DNA of 64,000 nt from Campylobacter concisus (GCA_002092835.1 LVWL01000012.1:1-64000), one strand, 5' to 3'; counted from the stretch's first letter, positions 1-9,068 are shown. The notes: a model not told the origin generated them from the letters alone. Translations and numbers: made by a program.

Positions 1-23
1 TTTAACAATTGTAAGTTAAAAGA

Positions 24-56
24 ACTTTCTGCCCTGCGTTTTGCAAAACAGAAAGT
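24..56. repeat. Hairpin-forming inverted repeat at the left edge
   Basis: ACTTTCTG at 24-31 is the reverse complement of CAGAAAGT at 49-56, with a 17-base loop. It may be the terminator of a gene lying left of the window. There is no strong T tract, so the role is uncertain. The rest of bases 1-106 shows nothing else. Confidence 0.3.
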
Positions 57-106
57 GAAGTATATAGAAGTGATGCTTAAATGCAGATAAAAATCAGGCT
101 AATTTT

Positions 107-1447
107 TTAAAAACCCATAAAGAAATTTTGAAGTCCAACTTTTTCATTAAATATAATATCTTTTTTGTTTGGATCATATTTAAATTCGCTTAGCACTTTT
201 TTGCCCTCTTCTTTAAAATATCCAGCAGATATCAAAGTAGGCTCAACAAAAGCTACTTCTGGCACTAGTGTATCAAAAAAATTCGTCAGACTTTCATCGA
301 CACTTATTTTTCCACTAAGAGACAATTTATCAAAAATTTCTGACTGATTTGTTCCCTTCTTAAAGCCATTTACTGCTGCATCCAAATTTAGCTTTAAAGT
401 CTTATCTCCTTTTTTAAAGCTTAATGTATCTATTTTTATGCTTGGATTCTTTTCTAAGATTTGATCTATTATCTCATCAAAATTTAATCCAGCTAAAACA
501 TTATAATTTTCTTCATTATTTAAATTATTAAGCTTGTTCAATACATTATTTAACACAGGTACATTGATATTTGCGATTTTGCTATCAAAGACAAAATCTG
601 TATATTTTACTTTATCAACTGCTACTATACCTATTTTTATAACATCGTCTGATCTTCCAAGATCATTTGAGATTTCAAATTTTGAGTCATACTTAAAGTC
701 ATCTATCAAGATATTACTTACATCATTAGATGCGAAAGACACCCTTTTAAATTTAACTTTTGCTAGATAAGGTACAAGCTGGCTCTCTAAAATTTTTGAA
801 AACTTAACCGGCTCTTTATAACTTGAGTCAATATAAAACCCTTCGATATTTAGATCAACTTTATTGTATTCACTAAAATCTTTCAAAAAAATCTTATCTG
901 CTTCAACTTTTAAGCTGTTTATACTATCTTTTGAATCAAGCGTCATACCAATTTTTATATCTTTTGTATTAACGGCAGTTTTTTGCTTATCATTAAATTC
1001 AATATTGCTAAATTTAATATCCATATCTTTATCACCAGTTAGGCTAACTTTTGTTTTAGTTGTTGCAATAACATTTGATCCCATAAATGTTGCGATAATA
1101 TTTTTAATCATATCGTTTTGGATAGAAATTTTTGAGTCTATTTCAAAGCCATCTATAAAAGCAAGCACTGTATGAGAAATTTCATTTTCTACTTTAAAAA
1201 CCAAATCCTCATTTACATTTTTACCAAATATATTTTCCAAAAGATCTTTTGAAACACTAAAATCAAATGATCCTTTTGAGCCAAAAAAACCTTTTTTGTA
1301 ATTGTTATTAGAAATTTTAAAGCCCTTAATATTGTTTAGATCATTCACTATTCTTTGATAGTTTTTCTCCACCTCATTTGAAGCAAAATAAACCGCTCCA
1401 ATGGCCACCACGATAACCACGATTAAAGCAGATATCACCTTTTTCAT
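107..1447 (-). CDS. DUF945 family protein (YdgA-like)
   Basis: A 446-residue protein with one N-terminal membrane anchor (residues 4-21, starting MKKVISALIVVIVVAIG) and a long periplasmic beta-rich region. The opening and length fit the DUF945/YdgA family of inner-membrane-anchored periplasmic proteins, whose function is poorly defined. I chose the ATG at 1447 because it follows an AAAGGAGAAA ribosome site and overlaps the DedA stop by four bases (ATGA); an upstream in-frame ATG would lie deep inside the DedA gene. It is the last gene of a five-gene minus-strand run beginning at 4734. Family assignment is by recall of sequence style. Confidence 0.75.
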   Translation of the reverse strand: MKKVISALIVVIVVAIGAVYFASNEVEKNYQRIVNDLNNIKGFKISNNNYKKGFFGSKGSFDFSVSKDLLENIFGKNVNEDLVFKVENEISHTVLAFIDGFEIDSKISIQNDMIKNIIATFMGSNVIATTKTKVSLTGDKDMDIKFSNIEFNDKQKTAVNTKDIKIGMTLDSKDSINSLKVEADKIFLKDFSEYNKVDLNIEGFYIDSSYKEPVKFSKILESQLVPYLAKVKFKRVSFASNDVSNILIDDFKYDSKFEISNDLGRSDDVIKIGIVAVDKVKYTDFVFDSKIANINVPVLNNVLNKLNNLNNEENYNVLAGLNFDEIIDQILEKNPSIKIDTLSFKKGDKTLKLNLDAAVNGFKKGTNQSEIFDKLSLSGKISVDESLTNFFDTLVPEVAFVEPTLISAGYFKEEGKKVLSEFKYDPNKKDIIFNEKVGLQNFFMGF

Positions 1448-2010
1448 GCTTTTCTCCTTTTTGTAATATGTTGTAAAAAAAACCAAATTCCAAGCAACAA
1501 ACAAACCATGGCAAGAGGCATAATATATCCATGCTCGCCAAGATAGTCGCTTGCACCTACAAAATAATCACCCGCTTTAAAGCTGGCAAATCCGATAATG
1601 ACCGCCCAAAGCACTGACGAGATCGAATTTATAATGCTAAATTTATAAAATGAATACTTCGTAAGTCCAAGCGCGATAGGAACCAAAGTTTTGACGCCGT
1701 AGATAAATTTCTTGATAAATATTATCTTATCGCCATGTTTTTTAGCCAAAATTCCTGCATAAGCAAGCTTTCTTTTATGATTTTTGATATAAGGCATAAG
1801 TGAGTTTTTATTAAATCTTGCGACATAAAAAATTAGCGTGTCACCAATTGTATTTGCCACAGCAGCGACAATTATACTAAGAGTGATGTCCATCTTGCCA
1901 GCAAAACTTAAAATTCCAGCGGCGATTAATGCAACCATGCCGCCACCAAGGCTATAAAAAAACAATACAATATAGCCGTATGTTGAAACTGAGTTTATGA
2001 TATCTTGCAT
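1444..2010 (-). CDS. DedA family membrane protein
   Basis: A 188-residue polytopic protein with about five hydrophobic segments. The GGGMVALIAAGILSF opening, the conserved stretch around residues 50-100 (GDTLIFYVAR, FIKKFIYGVKTLVPIALGL) and the C-terminal hydrophobic helix fit the DedA/SNARE-associated family. These proteins are linked to undecaprenyl-phosphate and lipid transport across the inner membrane and to envelope stress tolerance. It overlaps the DUF945 gene by four bases and the SYLF gene stop by one base, so the three are almost certainly co-transcribed. Confidence 0.85.
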   Translation of the reverse strand: MQDIINSVSTYGYIVLFFYSLGGGMVALIAAGILSFAGKMDITLSIIVAAVANTIGDTLIFYVARFNKNSLMPYIKNHKRKLAYAGILAKKHGDKIIFIKKFIYGVKTLVPIALGLTKYSFYKFSIINSISSVLWAVIIGFASFKAGDYFVGASDYLGEHGYIMPLAMVCLLLGIWFFLQHITKRRKA

Positions 2011-2606
2011 TAATCTCCTAAAAGTTTAGATGCAGAGGCTATTAGCTGTTCATAGGCATAGCCACTTTGCTTTAAAATTTCTTCTCTTGCACTGATGACT
2101 GCTCCACCAAAGCTAGCACCCGCAAAAAAACCATCATTTGCGGCATATGCGTAGATATCACTTGAAAATTTAAAATCGCTTACTTTACTGTAATTGCGTC
2201 CAATATCACCAAAAGCTACTGATAGCTTTGTATCAAGCGTGATCTTGGCATCCTTAATATCATGGATAATACTATCTTTAAATATAAAAAGCACAAGCGA
2301 ACTATCTTCATAACCAAGCTGTATACCGATGCTGCCGCCACTTATGCTAACTGGTAAAATTTCACTTGGCGAGTTAATGTTGCCAACAACCATGATGCCA
2401 TCTCCACCCATACCACCAACTACAAAACCGACCTTTTTAACACTTGGAAAGATGATCGTCGCTTTTGACTGCTCGATTAGCTCTTTTATAGGAGCGTTTC
2501 TAGCGCCTCTCATCGTTGTTATAAACGAGTTTGCCGAGTCCAGCACGAGCTCCTCGCTGGCAAAGCCAATTGAGAAAAATAATAAAATTGAAAAAAGAAA
2601 TTTCAT
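2010..2606 (-). CDS. SYLF-domain lipid-binding protein, secreted
   Basis: A 198-residue protein with a Sec signal peptide (MKFLFSILLFFSIGFASE, cut near residue 16-17). The rest is a SYLF/Ysc84-like domain: AKATIIFPSVKKVGFVVGG, then GGSIGIQLGYEDSSLVLFI and a C-terminal AGASFGGAVISA. SYLF domains bind phosphoinositides and other lipids. The protein is predicted to act in the periplasm. It starts nine bases after the rny stop, so it belongs to the same operon. A second SYLF gene lies at 12184-12845 and the two are paralogues. Confidence 0.85.
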   Translation of the reverse strand: MKFLFSILLFFSIGFASEELVLDSANSFITTMRGARNAPIKELIEQSKATIIFPSVKKVGFVVGGMGGDGIMVVGNINSPSEILPVSISGGSIGIQLGYEDSSLVLFIFKDSIIHDIKDAKITLDTKLSVAFGDIGRNYSKVSDFKFSSDIYAYAANDGFFAGASFGGAVISAREEILKQSGYAYEQLIASASKLLGD

Positions 2607-2615
2607 ATTTTGCCG

Positions 2616-4169
2616 TTATTTTGCAAAATCAACAGCGCGAGTCTCTCTGATGACGCTTACTTTTATCTCACCAGGATACTGCACCTTGCTCTCGATCTCT
2701 TGAGCTATCTCTTTTGCTACAAGCACTGCCTCGTCGTCGTTTATGAGTTTAGCATTTGCGATGACACGAATTTCACGGCCTGCATTTATTGCATAAGCTT
2801 GTTTGATACCGTCTTTACTTTTTGCGATATTTTCGATCTCTTCGACACGTTTTAGGAAGCTCTCAAGCACCTCACGCCTTGCACCTGGACGAGCTGCACT
2901 TAGTGCGTCAGCTGCGCAAACAGCCGCACTTTCTATACTTGTTGCCTCTTCGTGGCCGTGGTGAGCGTAGATAGCGTTGATGACTACTGGATGCTCTTTG
3001 TAGCGTTTACAAATTTCAGCTCCAAGATCAACGTGACTGCCCTCATACTCGTGAGTTAGCGCCTTACCGATATCGTGAAGTATGCCAGCTCTTTTTGCAA
3101 GCTTCTCATCTCCGCCACACTCAGCTGCGATGATACCAGCAAGGTGAGCTACTTCAAGGCTGTGAGCCAAGGCATTTTGTCCGTAGCTTGCTCTAAATTT
3201 AAGCTTGCCTATTAGTTTTACTATCTCTGGGTGAATTTTATTTAGACCAAGATCCATGACGATGTTTTCGCCCTCTTCTTGTATGCTTTGCTCAAATTCT
3301 TCAGTCACTTTTTTGTGAAGGTCTTCTATCCTCGCAGGTTGGATTCTTCCATCCTCTACCAAAAGCTCGATCACTCTTGTTGCGATCGCACGCCTGTAAA
3401 GGTTAAAGCTGCTTAGTATGATTGCGTGCGGGGTATCATCGATGATGATATCAACTCCAAGCACCATTTCAAGGGTCTTGATATTACGTCCTTCTTTACC
3501 GATGATCCTACCTTTTAGCTCATCGTTTTTGATATTTACTACATTTATCAGACGCTCAGCCGCAAATTCTCCAGCAAATCTTGACGTAGCCTGCGCCAAG
3601 ATGTAATTAACTCTCTTTTTAGCCTCTCTTTTTGCTTCTTCTTCGTATTTTCTAACGATATGAGCGATATCCGCACGAGACTTCTCCTCGACCTTTTTAA
3701 GCACGACCTCTTTTGCTTCTTCTTCTGTTAAGCCAGCAGCGTGCTCAAGCACTCTTATTGCTTCTTCTACTTTGTTTTGATAAGTCGCTTTTAAATTTAA
3801 ACCCTCTTCGTAAGTGATCTTTGCGTCTTGCTTATCTTTTTCAAAAAGCTCTTTACTCTCGTTTAAAAGCTCTTGCTCATTTAGCAAAATTTTCTCTTTT
3901 TTGGCTAGTTCATCAAATTTACTTGCATACTCTTTTTGAAGCTTTGTCGTCTTGTCATCGTATCTTTTTTTGGCTTCAAATTCAGCCTCTTGTACTGAAA
4001 TTTTAGAATTTTTAAGCGTTAGCTCAGCTTCATACTCAATAGCTTTTGCCTTTGCTTTTGCTTGTTCTAAGAATATGTTGTAGTTTGCATCATTTATTTT
4101 TTTGGCGTATAGATACCCTGCTCCAACGCCAGCCACACCGGCTCCTAAGCCTATTAAAACCTCTATCAT
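2616..4169 (-). CDS. rny: Ribonuclease Y
   Basis: A 517-residue membrane-anchored endoribonuclease that initiates mRNA decay. In order: an N-terminal TM helix (MIEVLIGLGAGVAGVGAGYL), a long coiled coil (about 25-190), a KH RNA-binding domain with the GxxG loop in GRIIGKEGRNIKTLE (about 215-235), and an HD domain with HSLEVAHLAG and HDIGKALTHE, the metal-binding catalytic residues. Length is typical. The ATG at 4169 follows AAAGAGGAA. Its start lies inside the reading frame of the upstream cyclo-ligase, an overlap that is probably an artefact (see findings). Confidence 0.97.
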   Translation of the reverse strand: MIEVLIGLGAGVAGVGAGYLYAKKINDANYNIFLEQAKAKAKAIEYEAELTLKNSKISVQEAEFEAKKRYDDKTTKLQKEYASKFDELAKKEKILLNEQELLNESKELFEKDKQDAKITYEEGLNLKATYQNKVEEAIRVLEHAAGLTEEEAKEVVLKKVEEKSRADIAHIVRKYEEEAKREAKKRVNYILAQATSRFAGEFAAERLINVVNIKNDELKGRIIGKEGRNIKTLEMVLGVDIIIDDTPHAIILSSFNLYRRAIATRVIELLVEDGRIQPARIEDLHKKVTEEFEQSIQEEGENIVMDLGLNKIHPEIVKLIGKLKFRASYGQNALAHSLEVAHLAGIIAAECGGDEKLAKRAGILHDIGKALTHEYEGSHVDLGAEICKRYKEHPVVINAIYAHHGHEEATSIESAAVCAADALSAARPGARREVLESFLKRVEEIENIAKSKDGIKQAYAINAGREIRVIANAKLINDDEAVLVAKEIAQEIESKVQYPGEIKVSVIRETRAVDFAK

Positions 4170-4734
4170 TTATTCCTCTTTTTATATAATTTTTATTTGG
4201 GGTTATATAAAAGTCTGCTACCGCGTCTTGTGTACTTGAAAGCACATCTTTGGTATAAAAGTCTTTTATCTCAAGAAAAACTATCCGTTTTGGCTTAATA
4301 GGCAAAGAGTCAAAAAATCTATCATAAAATCCTTTTCCATGCCCTATCCTAGCCATAGCTCCATCAACCCCAATCGCTGGAACTACTGCCATATCAAGTC
4401 TAACATTATCCATTTTTTTGCCAGATGGCTGTCTGACATTAAATTTATAAGTTAGAAATGGCAGTCGCAATCTTACCATCTCTAAGCTAAGACCTACCAT
4501 AAAAGGGGCAAAAATTTCACATTTATGTGATAAATTTCGCCTTATTTTAAGCACATCAACTTCGTAGTTAAGTGGCAAATAAAACAGTACTTTCTTAGAA
4601 TTTGTAAAATTTATCAATTTTAAAAGAGTTTTCGTAGCTTTATAATGCGAGCATTTGGCCTTAAATTTAGTAAGTTTCATCAAATTTGCTCTTGCATTTT
4701 TTCTAAATTCATTTTTTTCTAAATTAACGCTCAT
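4090..4734 (-). CDS. 5-formyltetrahydrofolate cyclo-ligase
   Basis: ATP-dependent conversion of 5-formyl-THF to 5,10-methenyl-THF in folate recycling. As read it has 214 residues starting MSVNLEKNEFRKNAR; the signature RIGHGKGFYDRFF is clear near residue 130-142. The last 27 or so residues read through the rny start out of frame and look artificial (rich in R, W and G). Inserting one A in the five-base run at 4179-4183 would end the protein with a TGA overlapping the rny ATG (ATGA), giving about 189 residues, the coupling used elsewhere in this operon. The start was placed at ATG 4734; a longer upstream reading would run into the divergent lipoprotein gene. Confidence 0.88.
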   Translation of the reverse strand: MSVNLEKNEFRKNARANLMKLTKFKAKCSHYKATKTLLKLINFTNSKKVLFYLPLNYEVDVLKIRRNLSHKCEIFAPFMVGLSLEMVRLRLPFLTYKFNVRQPSGKKMDNVRLDMAVVPAIGVDGAMARIGHGKGFYDRFFDSLPIKPKRIVFLEIKDFYTKDVLSSTQDAVADFYITPNKNYIKRGINDRGFNRLRSRCGWRWSRVSIRQKNK

Positions 4735-4750
4735 TTTATGCTCTTTCTTG

Positions 4751-4756
4751 TATAAT
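4751..4756 (+). promoter_or_regulatory. Probable -10 box upstream of the thioredoxin-like lipoprotein gene
   Basis: TATAAT preceded by TTG, 28 bases before the ATG at 4784 and lying in the short gap behind the divergent cyclo-ligase start. It matches the main sigma-factor -10 of Campylobacter, where -35 boxes are weak. Confidence 0.55.
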
Positions 4757-4783
4757 CCTGAAATCTTATTCAAAAGGAAATTT

Positions 4784-5416
4784 ATGACATTAAAACGAGC
4801 AATTATAACATCACTTTGCATTTTTGCATTTTTTGGATGCGGCGACGAGAACAAGCAAAAAAAAGAGCAAAATACAAGCGAACAAACGCAAGGCAAAATT
4901 TTAGATAAAAATGCTAGCAAAGATGAAAATTTAAGCAAAGACTCACTCACTCCAAAAATGAGTGAAAATGCCCAAGATAGCGAGATAAAAGAGATAAATC
5001 TAAAGCTGCTAAGTGGAGCAACTATGCAGATTACAAAAAGAAGCAATGGCTTTGATGTAAAAGATGGTAAAAAAGCAACGCTTTACGTATTTTTTGCCAC
5101 TTGGTGCCCTCCTTGCAAGGCTGAGATCCCGCATCTAAACAACTTAAGTGAGAAATTTAAAAATGAGCTAGATATCGTTGGTGTGCTACTTGAAGACAAA
5201 AGTGAAGATGAAGTAAAAGATTTTGCTCAAAAATATAAAATAAAATATGAAGTCGCGGTTGGCGAGGGAAATTTTTTATTTGAAAAAGCGATGGGCGGTA
5301 TAAAAGGCTTGCCTGCGTCAGCACTTTTTAAAGCAAATGGCGACTACGTTCAGGGCTACATCGGTCTTGTACCTGAAGAGATGCTTGAAAACGACATAAA
5401 TAGGGCCACAAAATAA
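4784..5416 (+). CDS. TlpA/ResA-like thioredoxin-fold lipoprotein
   Basis: A 210-residue envelope thiol-disulfide oxidoreductase. The N-terminus is a lipoprotein signal ending in FFGC (lipidated Cys about residue 20), followed by a charged Lys/Glu/Asn-rich linker (about 21-85) and a thioredoxin fold with the active site TWCPPCK. A cis-proline region (KGLPAS) is also visible. It probably reduces or exchanges disulfides in periplasmic proteins such as cytochrome c apoproteins. I chose ATG 4784 after AAAAGGAAA; a longer in-frame reading would overlap the divergent gene. The stop overlaps the ftsY start by one base. Confidence 0.88.
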   Translation: MTLKRAIITSLCIFAFFGCGDENKQKKEQNTSEQTQGKILDKNASKDENLSKDSLTPKMSENAQDSEIKEINLKLLSGATMQITKRSNGFDVKDGKKATLYVFFATWCPPCKAEIPHLNNLSEKFKNELDIVGVLLEDKSEDEVKDFAQKYKIKYEVAVGEGNFLFEKAMGGIKGLPASALFKANGDYVQGYIGLVPEEMLENDINRATK

Positions 5417-6282
5417 TGCTTGATTTTCTAAAAAAAGGCCTTGAGAAGACTTTTGGAGCGATAAGTTCAGCGAAGAAGTCAAAAAAGATAGACAAAGAGA
5501 GCTTAGAAGAAATTTTACTTGAAGCTGACGTAGCCTATGAGATCGTAGAAGAAATTTTATACTACTTGCCGCCACAAGATGAAGTGAGTAGAGCTGATCT
5601 TAGGCGCGTTATGAGTAGCTATTTTATCTACGAAAATGAGCGTGTGATCGAGCCTGATAAGCCATTTGTCGATCTCATCCTTGGCGTAAATGGCGCTGGC
5701 AAGACGACAACCATCGCAAAGCTTGCAAATTTATATAAAAATAACGGTAAAAGCGTTATTTTAGGTGCTTGTGATACATTTAGAGCTGGAGCGATCGAGC
5801 AGCTACGCCAGTGGTCAATCAGACTAAATGTGCCAATAGTCGCCACACAGCAAGGGCATGATCCTTCAGCTGTTGCTTACGATACGATTAGCTCAGCCCT
5901 TGCAAAAGGCATCGACCGAGTCATCCTAGACACAGCTGGCAGACTTCAAAACCAGACAAATTTGGCAAACGAGCTAGAAAAAATCGTTCGTATTAGCAAA
6001 AAAGCTTACGAAAAAGCACCTCACCGCAAAATTTTGATTCTTGATGGCACGCAAGGTAACGCCGGAGTTGCGCAAGCGAAAGCATTTAACGATATTGTCT
6101 CGCTTGATGGCGTCATCATCACAAAGCTTGACGGCACTGCAAAGGGAGGAGCGCTATTTGGCGTGGCAAGAGAGCTTGAGCTACCTATATTTTATATAGG
6201 CGTTGGCGAGAGCATGGATGATATCATCAAATTTAACCCGGATGAATTTTTAGACGAGCTCATGGACGCCATTTTTGAGTAG
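5416..6282 (+). CDS. ftsY: Signal recognition particle receptor FtsY
   Basis: A 288-residue SRP-family GTPase that docks ribosome-SRP complexes at the inner membrane. N-terminal helical bundle (about 1-85), then the NG domain with the P-loop GVNGAGKTTTIAKLA, DTFRAGAIEQL, DTAGR and TKLDGTAKGG. It lacks the long acidic A domain of the E. coli protein, as is usual for short Campylobacterota FtsY. It is translationally coupled to the upstream lipoprotein (TAATG). Confidence 0.97.
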   Translation: MLDFLKKGLEKTFGAISSAKKSKKIDKESLEEILLEADVAYEIVEEILYYLPPQDEVSRADLRRVMSSYFIYENERVIEPDKPFVDLILGVNGAGKTTTIAKLANLYKNNGKSVILGACDTFRAGAIEQLRQWSIRLNVPIVATQQGHDPSAVAYDTISSALAKGIDRVILDTAGRLQNQTNLANELEKIVRISKKAYEKAPHRKILILDGTQGNAGVAQAKAFNDIVSLDGVIITKLDGTAKGGALFGVARELELPIFYIGVGESMDDIIKFNPDEFLDELMDAIFE

Positions 6283-6637
6283 AGTGAAATTCCTTAGCAA
6301 AATTTGCTTTTTCGCTGCTCTTTTGGCGATCGATTTTCTTGCATTTACTCAAAAAAGTCCCACGATCATCGAAAATTCGTGGGATAAAGCAAATCATTTT
6401 TTAGCTTTTTGCGTCCTATACATCCTGCTTTATCTTGGCTATGAGTTTAAAATTTTTAAAAATTTAGCCCTGCTTTTAGCCTTTGGTGTGCAAATAGAGC
6501 TCGTTCAGGCATTTTTACCAAACAGGGAATTTAGTCTGCTTGACATCGTGGCTGATATGATCGGAGCGGCTTTTGGAGTGATAGTAGCTAAAATTTTAAA
6601 AAGGATAATTTATGGCAAAAGCAAAGCCAGTTTTTGA
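6275..6637 (+). CDS. VanZ-like family membrane protein
   Basis: About 120 residues with four hydrophobic helices. The pattern WDKANHFLAFCVLYILLYL, then FGVQIELVQAFLPNREFSLLDIVADMIGAAFG, is typical of small VanZ-like proteins, whose role is unknown outside glycopeptide resistance. The start is uncertain: TTG at 6275 overlaps the ftsY stop, and GTG at 6284 is an alternative. The 3' end overlaps radA by 26 bases, so ftsY, this gene and radA form one transcription unit. Confidence 0.75.
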   Translation: MSRVKFLSKICFFAALLAIDFLAFTQKSPTIIENSWDKANHFLAFCVLYILLYLGYEFKIFKNLALLLAFGVQIELVQAFLPNREFSLLDIVADMIGAAFGVIVAKILKRIIYGKSKASF

Positions 6638-7951
6638 ATGTCAAGCCTGCGGTAATCAACAGGCAAAGTGGCTGGGTAAATGCCCACAATGTGGGGCTTG
6701 GGATAGCTTTGTCGAGCTTAGTCAGCAAGAGATAAAGATAAGTAAAGAGATAGTAAAAAGCACTGGAGCGCCTAGTAAGGCTGTAAGCATCGACGAGGTA
6801 GAAATTCAAAATTTTACGAGATTTAGCACCAAAGATAGCGAACTAGACCTTGTTCTTGGTGGTGGCGTGGTTGAGGGCTCGCTAGTTTTAATAGGTGGCA
6901 GTCCGGGCATCGGTAAATCAACCTTGCTTCTAAAAATTGGCTCAAATTTAGCAAAAGACGGTAAAAAAACACTCTATGTAAGCGGCGAAGAGAGCCAAAG
7001 CCAGATAAAAATGAGAGCTGATAGGCTAAATGCGGTGGATAAAAATTTATACCTGCTAACTGAAATTTGCCTAGAAGATATCTTGCTTGAAGTGCAAAAG
7101 AGCGATTATAAAGTACTCGTGATCGACTCCATACAAACGCTTTATAGCCAAAATATAAGCTCCGCTCCAGGCTCGATCACACAGGTTCGCGAGATCACAT
7201 TTGAGCTAATGAGGCTAGCAAAGAGCCAAAATATCTGCGTTTTCATCATCGGACATATCACCAAAGAAGGTTCGATCGCAGGGCCCAGAGTGCTTGAACA
7301 CATGGTCGATGTGGTGCTTTATTTCGAGGGCGATGCGAGCAGAGAGCTAAGAATTTTGCGTGGGTTTAAAAACCGCTTTGGCTCGACGAGCGAGGTTGGC
7401 ATATTTGAGATGAGCCAGCATGGGCTGGTTAGCGCAAATGAAGTCTCGAGTAAATTTTTCACACGTGGCGGAGCGATGAGTGGCAGTGCGATCACCATCA
7501 TAATGGAAGGCTCAAGAGCGCTTAGCATCGAAATTCAGGCGCTTGTTTGCGAAAGTGCCTATCCAAAACGAGCTCAACTGGCTTTGAGAGAAACCGCCTA
7601 GATATGCTACTAGCCCTACTTGAGCGAAAGCTAGAAATTCCACTTGGACACTACGACGTCTTTATAAACGTTTCAGGTGGCGTCAAGATAAACGAGACAG
7701 CGGCCGATCTAGCCGTCATCGCAGCGATAATCAGTAGCTTCAAAAACCGCCCTATCAGTAAGGACAGCGTCTTCATCGGTGAGCTAAGCCTAAACGGTGA
7801 GATAAGAGAAATTTTCAACCTCGATCAGCGACTAAAAGAGGCAAAAACGCAGAAATTTAAAAATGCCATCATCCCAAACAAACCGCTTGACACGCAAGGG
7901 CTAAAATGCTTTTACGCAAAAGATATCACGCAAGTGCTTGAGTGGATGTAA
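6612..7951 (+). pseudogene. radA: DNA repair protein RadA, split by a one-base deletion
   Basis: RadA/Sms promotes branch migration in recombinational repair. Present in order: a C4 zinc finger (CQACG...CPQCG, residues 10-30), Walker A GGSPGIGKSTLL, and the RadA KNRFG motif. After residue 319 (...ESAYPKR) the frame changes: the first frame stops at 7601, and the continuation SSTGFERNRLDMLLALLE...LEWM is in the next frame from 7571 to 7951. One base missing at about 7569-7571 restores a normal protein of about 446 residues with its Lon-like C-terminal domain. Either a real lesion or a sequence error; the second is more likely because many other genes here show the same defect. Confidence 0.9.
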
Positions 7952-7960
7952 ATTTATCTT

Positions 7961-7991
7961 GCCAGCGACTTAATATCAATACTTTGCTGGC
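7961..7991 (+). terminator. Possible terminator hairpin after radA
   Basis: GCCAGC at 7961-7966 pairs with GCTGGC at 7986-7991, followed about ten bases later by a TTTTTT run. It lies ten bases after the radA stop codon. The loop is long (19 bases), so confidence is limited. Confidence 0.4.
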
Positions 7992-8096
7992 TAGTCCATG
8001 TTTTTTGAAATTTATCTTTTGCATAAGTCTTATGATATCTATGCTTTTTCTTTGAAATTTAAATTATAAAAATTCCATTCTTTGCTTATAAAACAC

Positions 8097-8924
8097 CTAT
8101 GCACTCTTATCCACTTTAAGCTTTGCCACTTTTTCTAAAATTTCAAACATGCTCTTGCCACTATCAAATTCACTCTTTATAAATTTATAAAGCTCTTTAA
8201 ATCTCTCATCGGCTTCAAGCTTATAGGTGTGAGATTTTTTAGTAACTTGTATAGGTATAAATTTCTTCTCTCTGGCATTGTCTTCTTTTTCAAGGTTATC
8301 TATATTCTGAACACCTTTTTCGTTTAGCTCTTTTAATATATTAACAGCATTTTTAGCATCTTCGCTAGATAAAGTTATATTAAACCGCTCTTTTAGTGCA
8401 TATTTAGCCCACTCCTCTTTAAACTCATCAACGCTCATATCACTATCAAGCAGATCAATAGTCCTTGAGTTTTGCATAAATAGCAAATCACTATCGCCAC
8501 GATATTCATTTAAAAATTCATTTACAGTGTATGGGGTATCTCTTAAAATTTTTGGCTTATCATTGTCTGGTTTTGCTTGCTGACCTTGTATATACTCTAC
8601 AAACAAACCCTTGCTTTCATTTATGAAATTTTTAAGATCTGATAGCTGCTCGCTTGTAAAGTTAGGATCATAACCTCTAAGCTTTCCTATGATAGTGACT
8701 TTTGCTTCATCGCCCTTTGTAAAGCCAGATAGTGGATATATATGTCTATCATAAGACGCAGCTTGAGCTTTTCTATCAAGCCTTGCATATTTAGGAAAGC
8801 TCATACCATATCCCATATCGTTACTAAGTATCTCGTTTATATCGTTAAATTTAAAGCCCATCTCTCTTGCTATGTTCTCTCTTGAGAGATGGTTAGTAGT
8901 TGGGAGGTTATTAGAAATTCGCAT
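8097..8924 (-). CDS. Unrecognised 275-residue protein, probably FliA (sigma28)-controlled
   Basis: I do not recognise the family. The protein is soluble, without signal peptide or TM segment, and rich in Asn, Lys, Asp and Glu. It starts MRISNNLPTTNHLSRENIAR, the N-terminal 30 residues being polar, and ends in a Lys-rich amphipathic helix (about 235-272). ATG 8924 follows AAGGA. Its leader carries a near-consensus FliA promoter (8970-8996), and fliL lies upstream on the same strand with acpS between. In C. jejuni, sigma28 also drives non-flagellar effectors (the Fed and Cia proteins) exported through the flagellum. This protein could be such a co-expressed factor; that is inference. Confidence 0.7.
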   Translation of the reverse strand: MRISNNLPTTNHLSRENIAREMGFKFNDINEILSNDMGYGMSFPKYARLDRKAQAASYDRHIYPLSGFTKGDEAKVTIIGKLRGYDPNFTSEQLSDLKNFINESKGLFVEYIQGQQAKPDNDKPKILRDTPYTVNEFLNEYRGDSDLLFMQNSRTIDLLDSDMSVDEFKEEWAKYALKERFNITLSSEDAKNAVNILKELNEKGVQNIDNLEKEDNAREKKFIPIQVTKKSHTYKLEADERFKELYKFIKSEFDSGKSMFEILEKVAKLKVDKSA

Positions 8925-8969
8925 TTTACTATCCTTAGTCTCTTTAGCTCCATTAAATCTTAATTAAAG

Positions 8970-8996
8970 ATATCGTCTTTTCTTTAAAAAATTTTA
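8970..8996 (-). promoter_or_regulatory. FliA/sigma28-type promoter
   Basis: Read on the minus strand: TAAAATTT (8996-8989), 11 bases, GACGATAT (8977-8970). The enterobacterial FliA consensus is TAAAGTTT-N11-GCCGATAA, so 13 of 16 positions and the exact spacing match. It is 45 bases before the ATG at 8924, in the right orientation, with a Shine-Dalgarno AAGGA between. Confidence 0.65.
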
Positions 8997-9068
8997 TAAA
9001 AATACGTTTTTTAAATTTATCAGAAGTAGTTAAAAGATATTAAAAAGCTTTGTAAAAATGTATAAATT

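Noticed and set aside
6284-6286. GTG 6284 as the certain start of the VanZ-like gene
   Set aside because: It is plausible but not better supported than TTG 6275, since neither has a clear ribosome site; reported as an alternative only.
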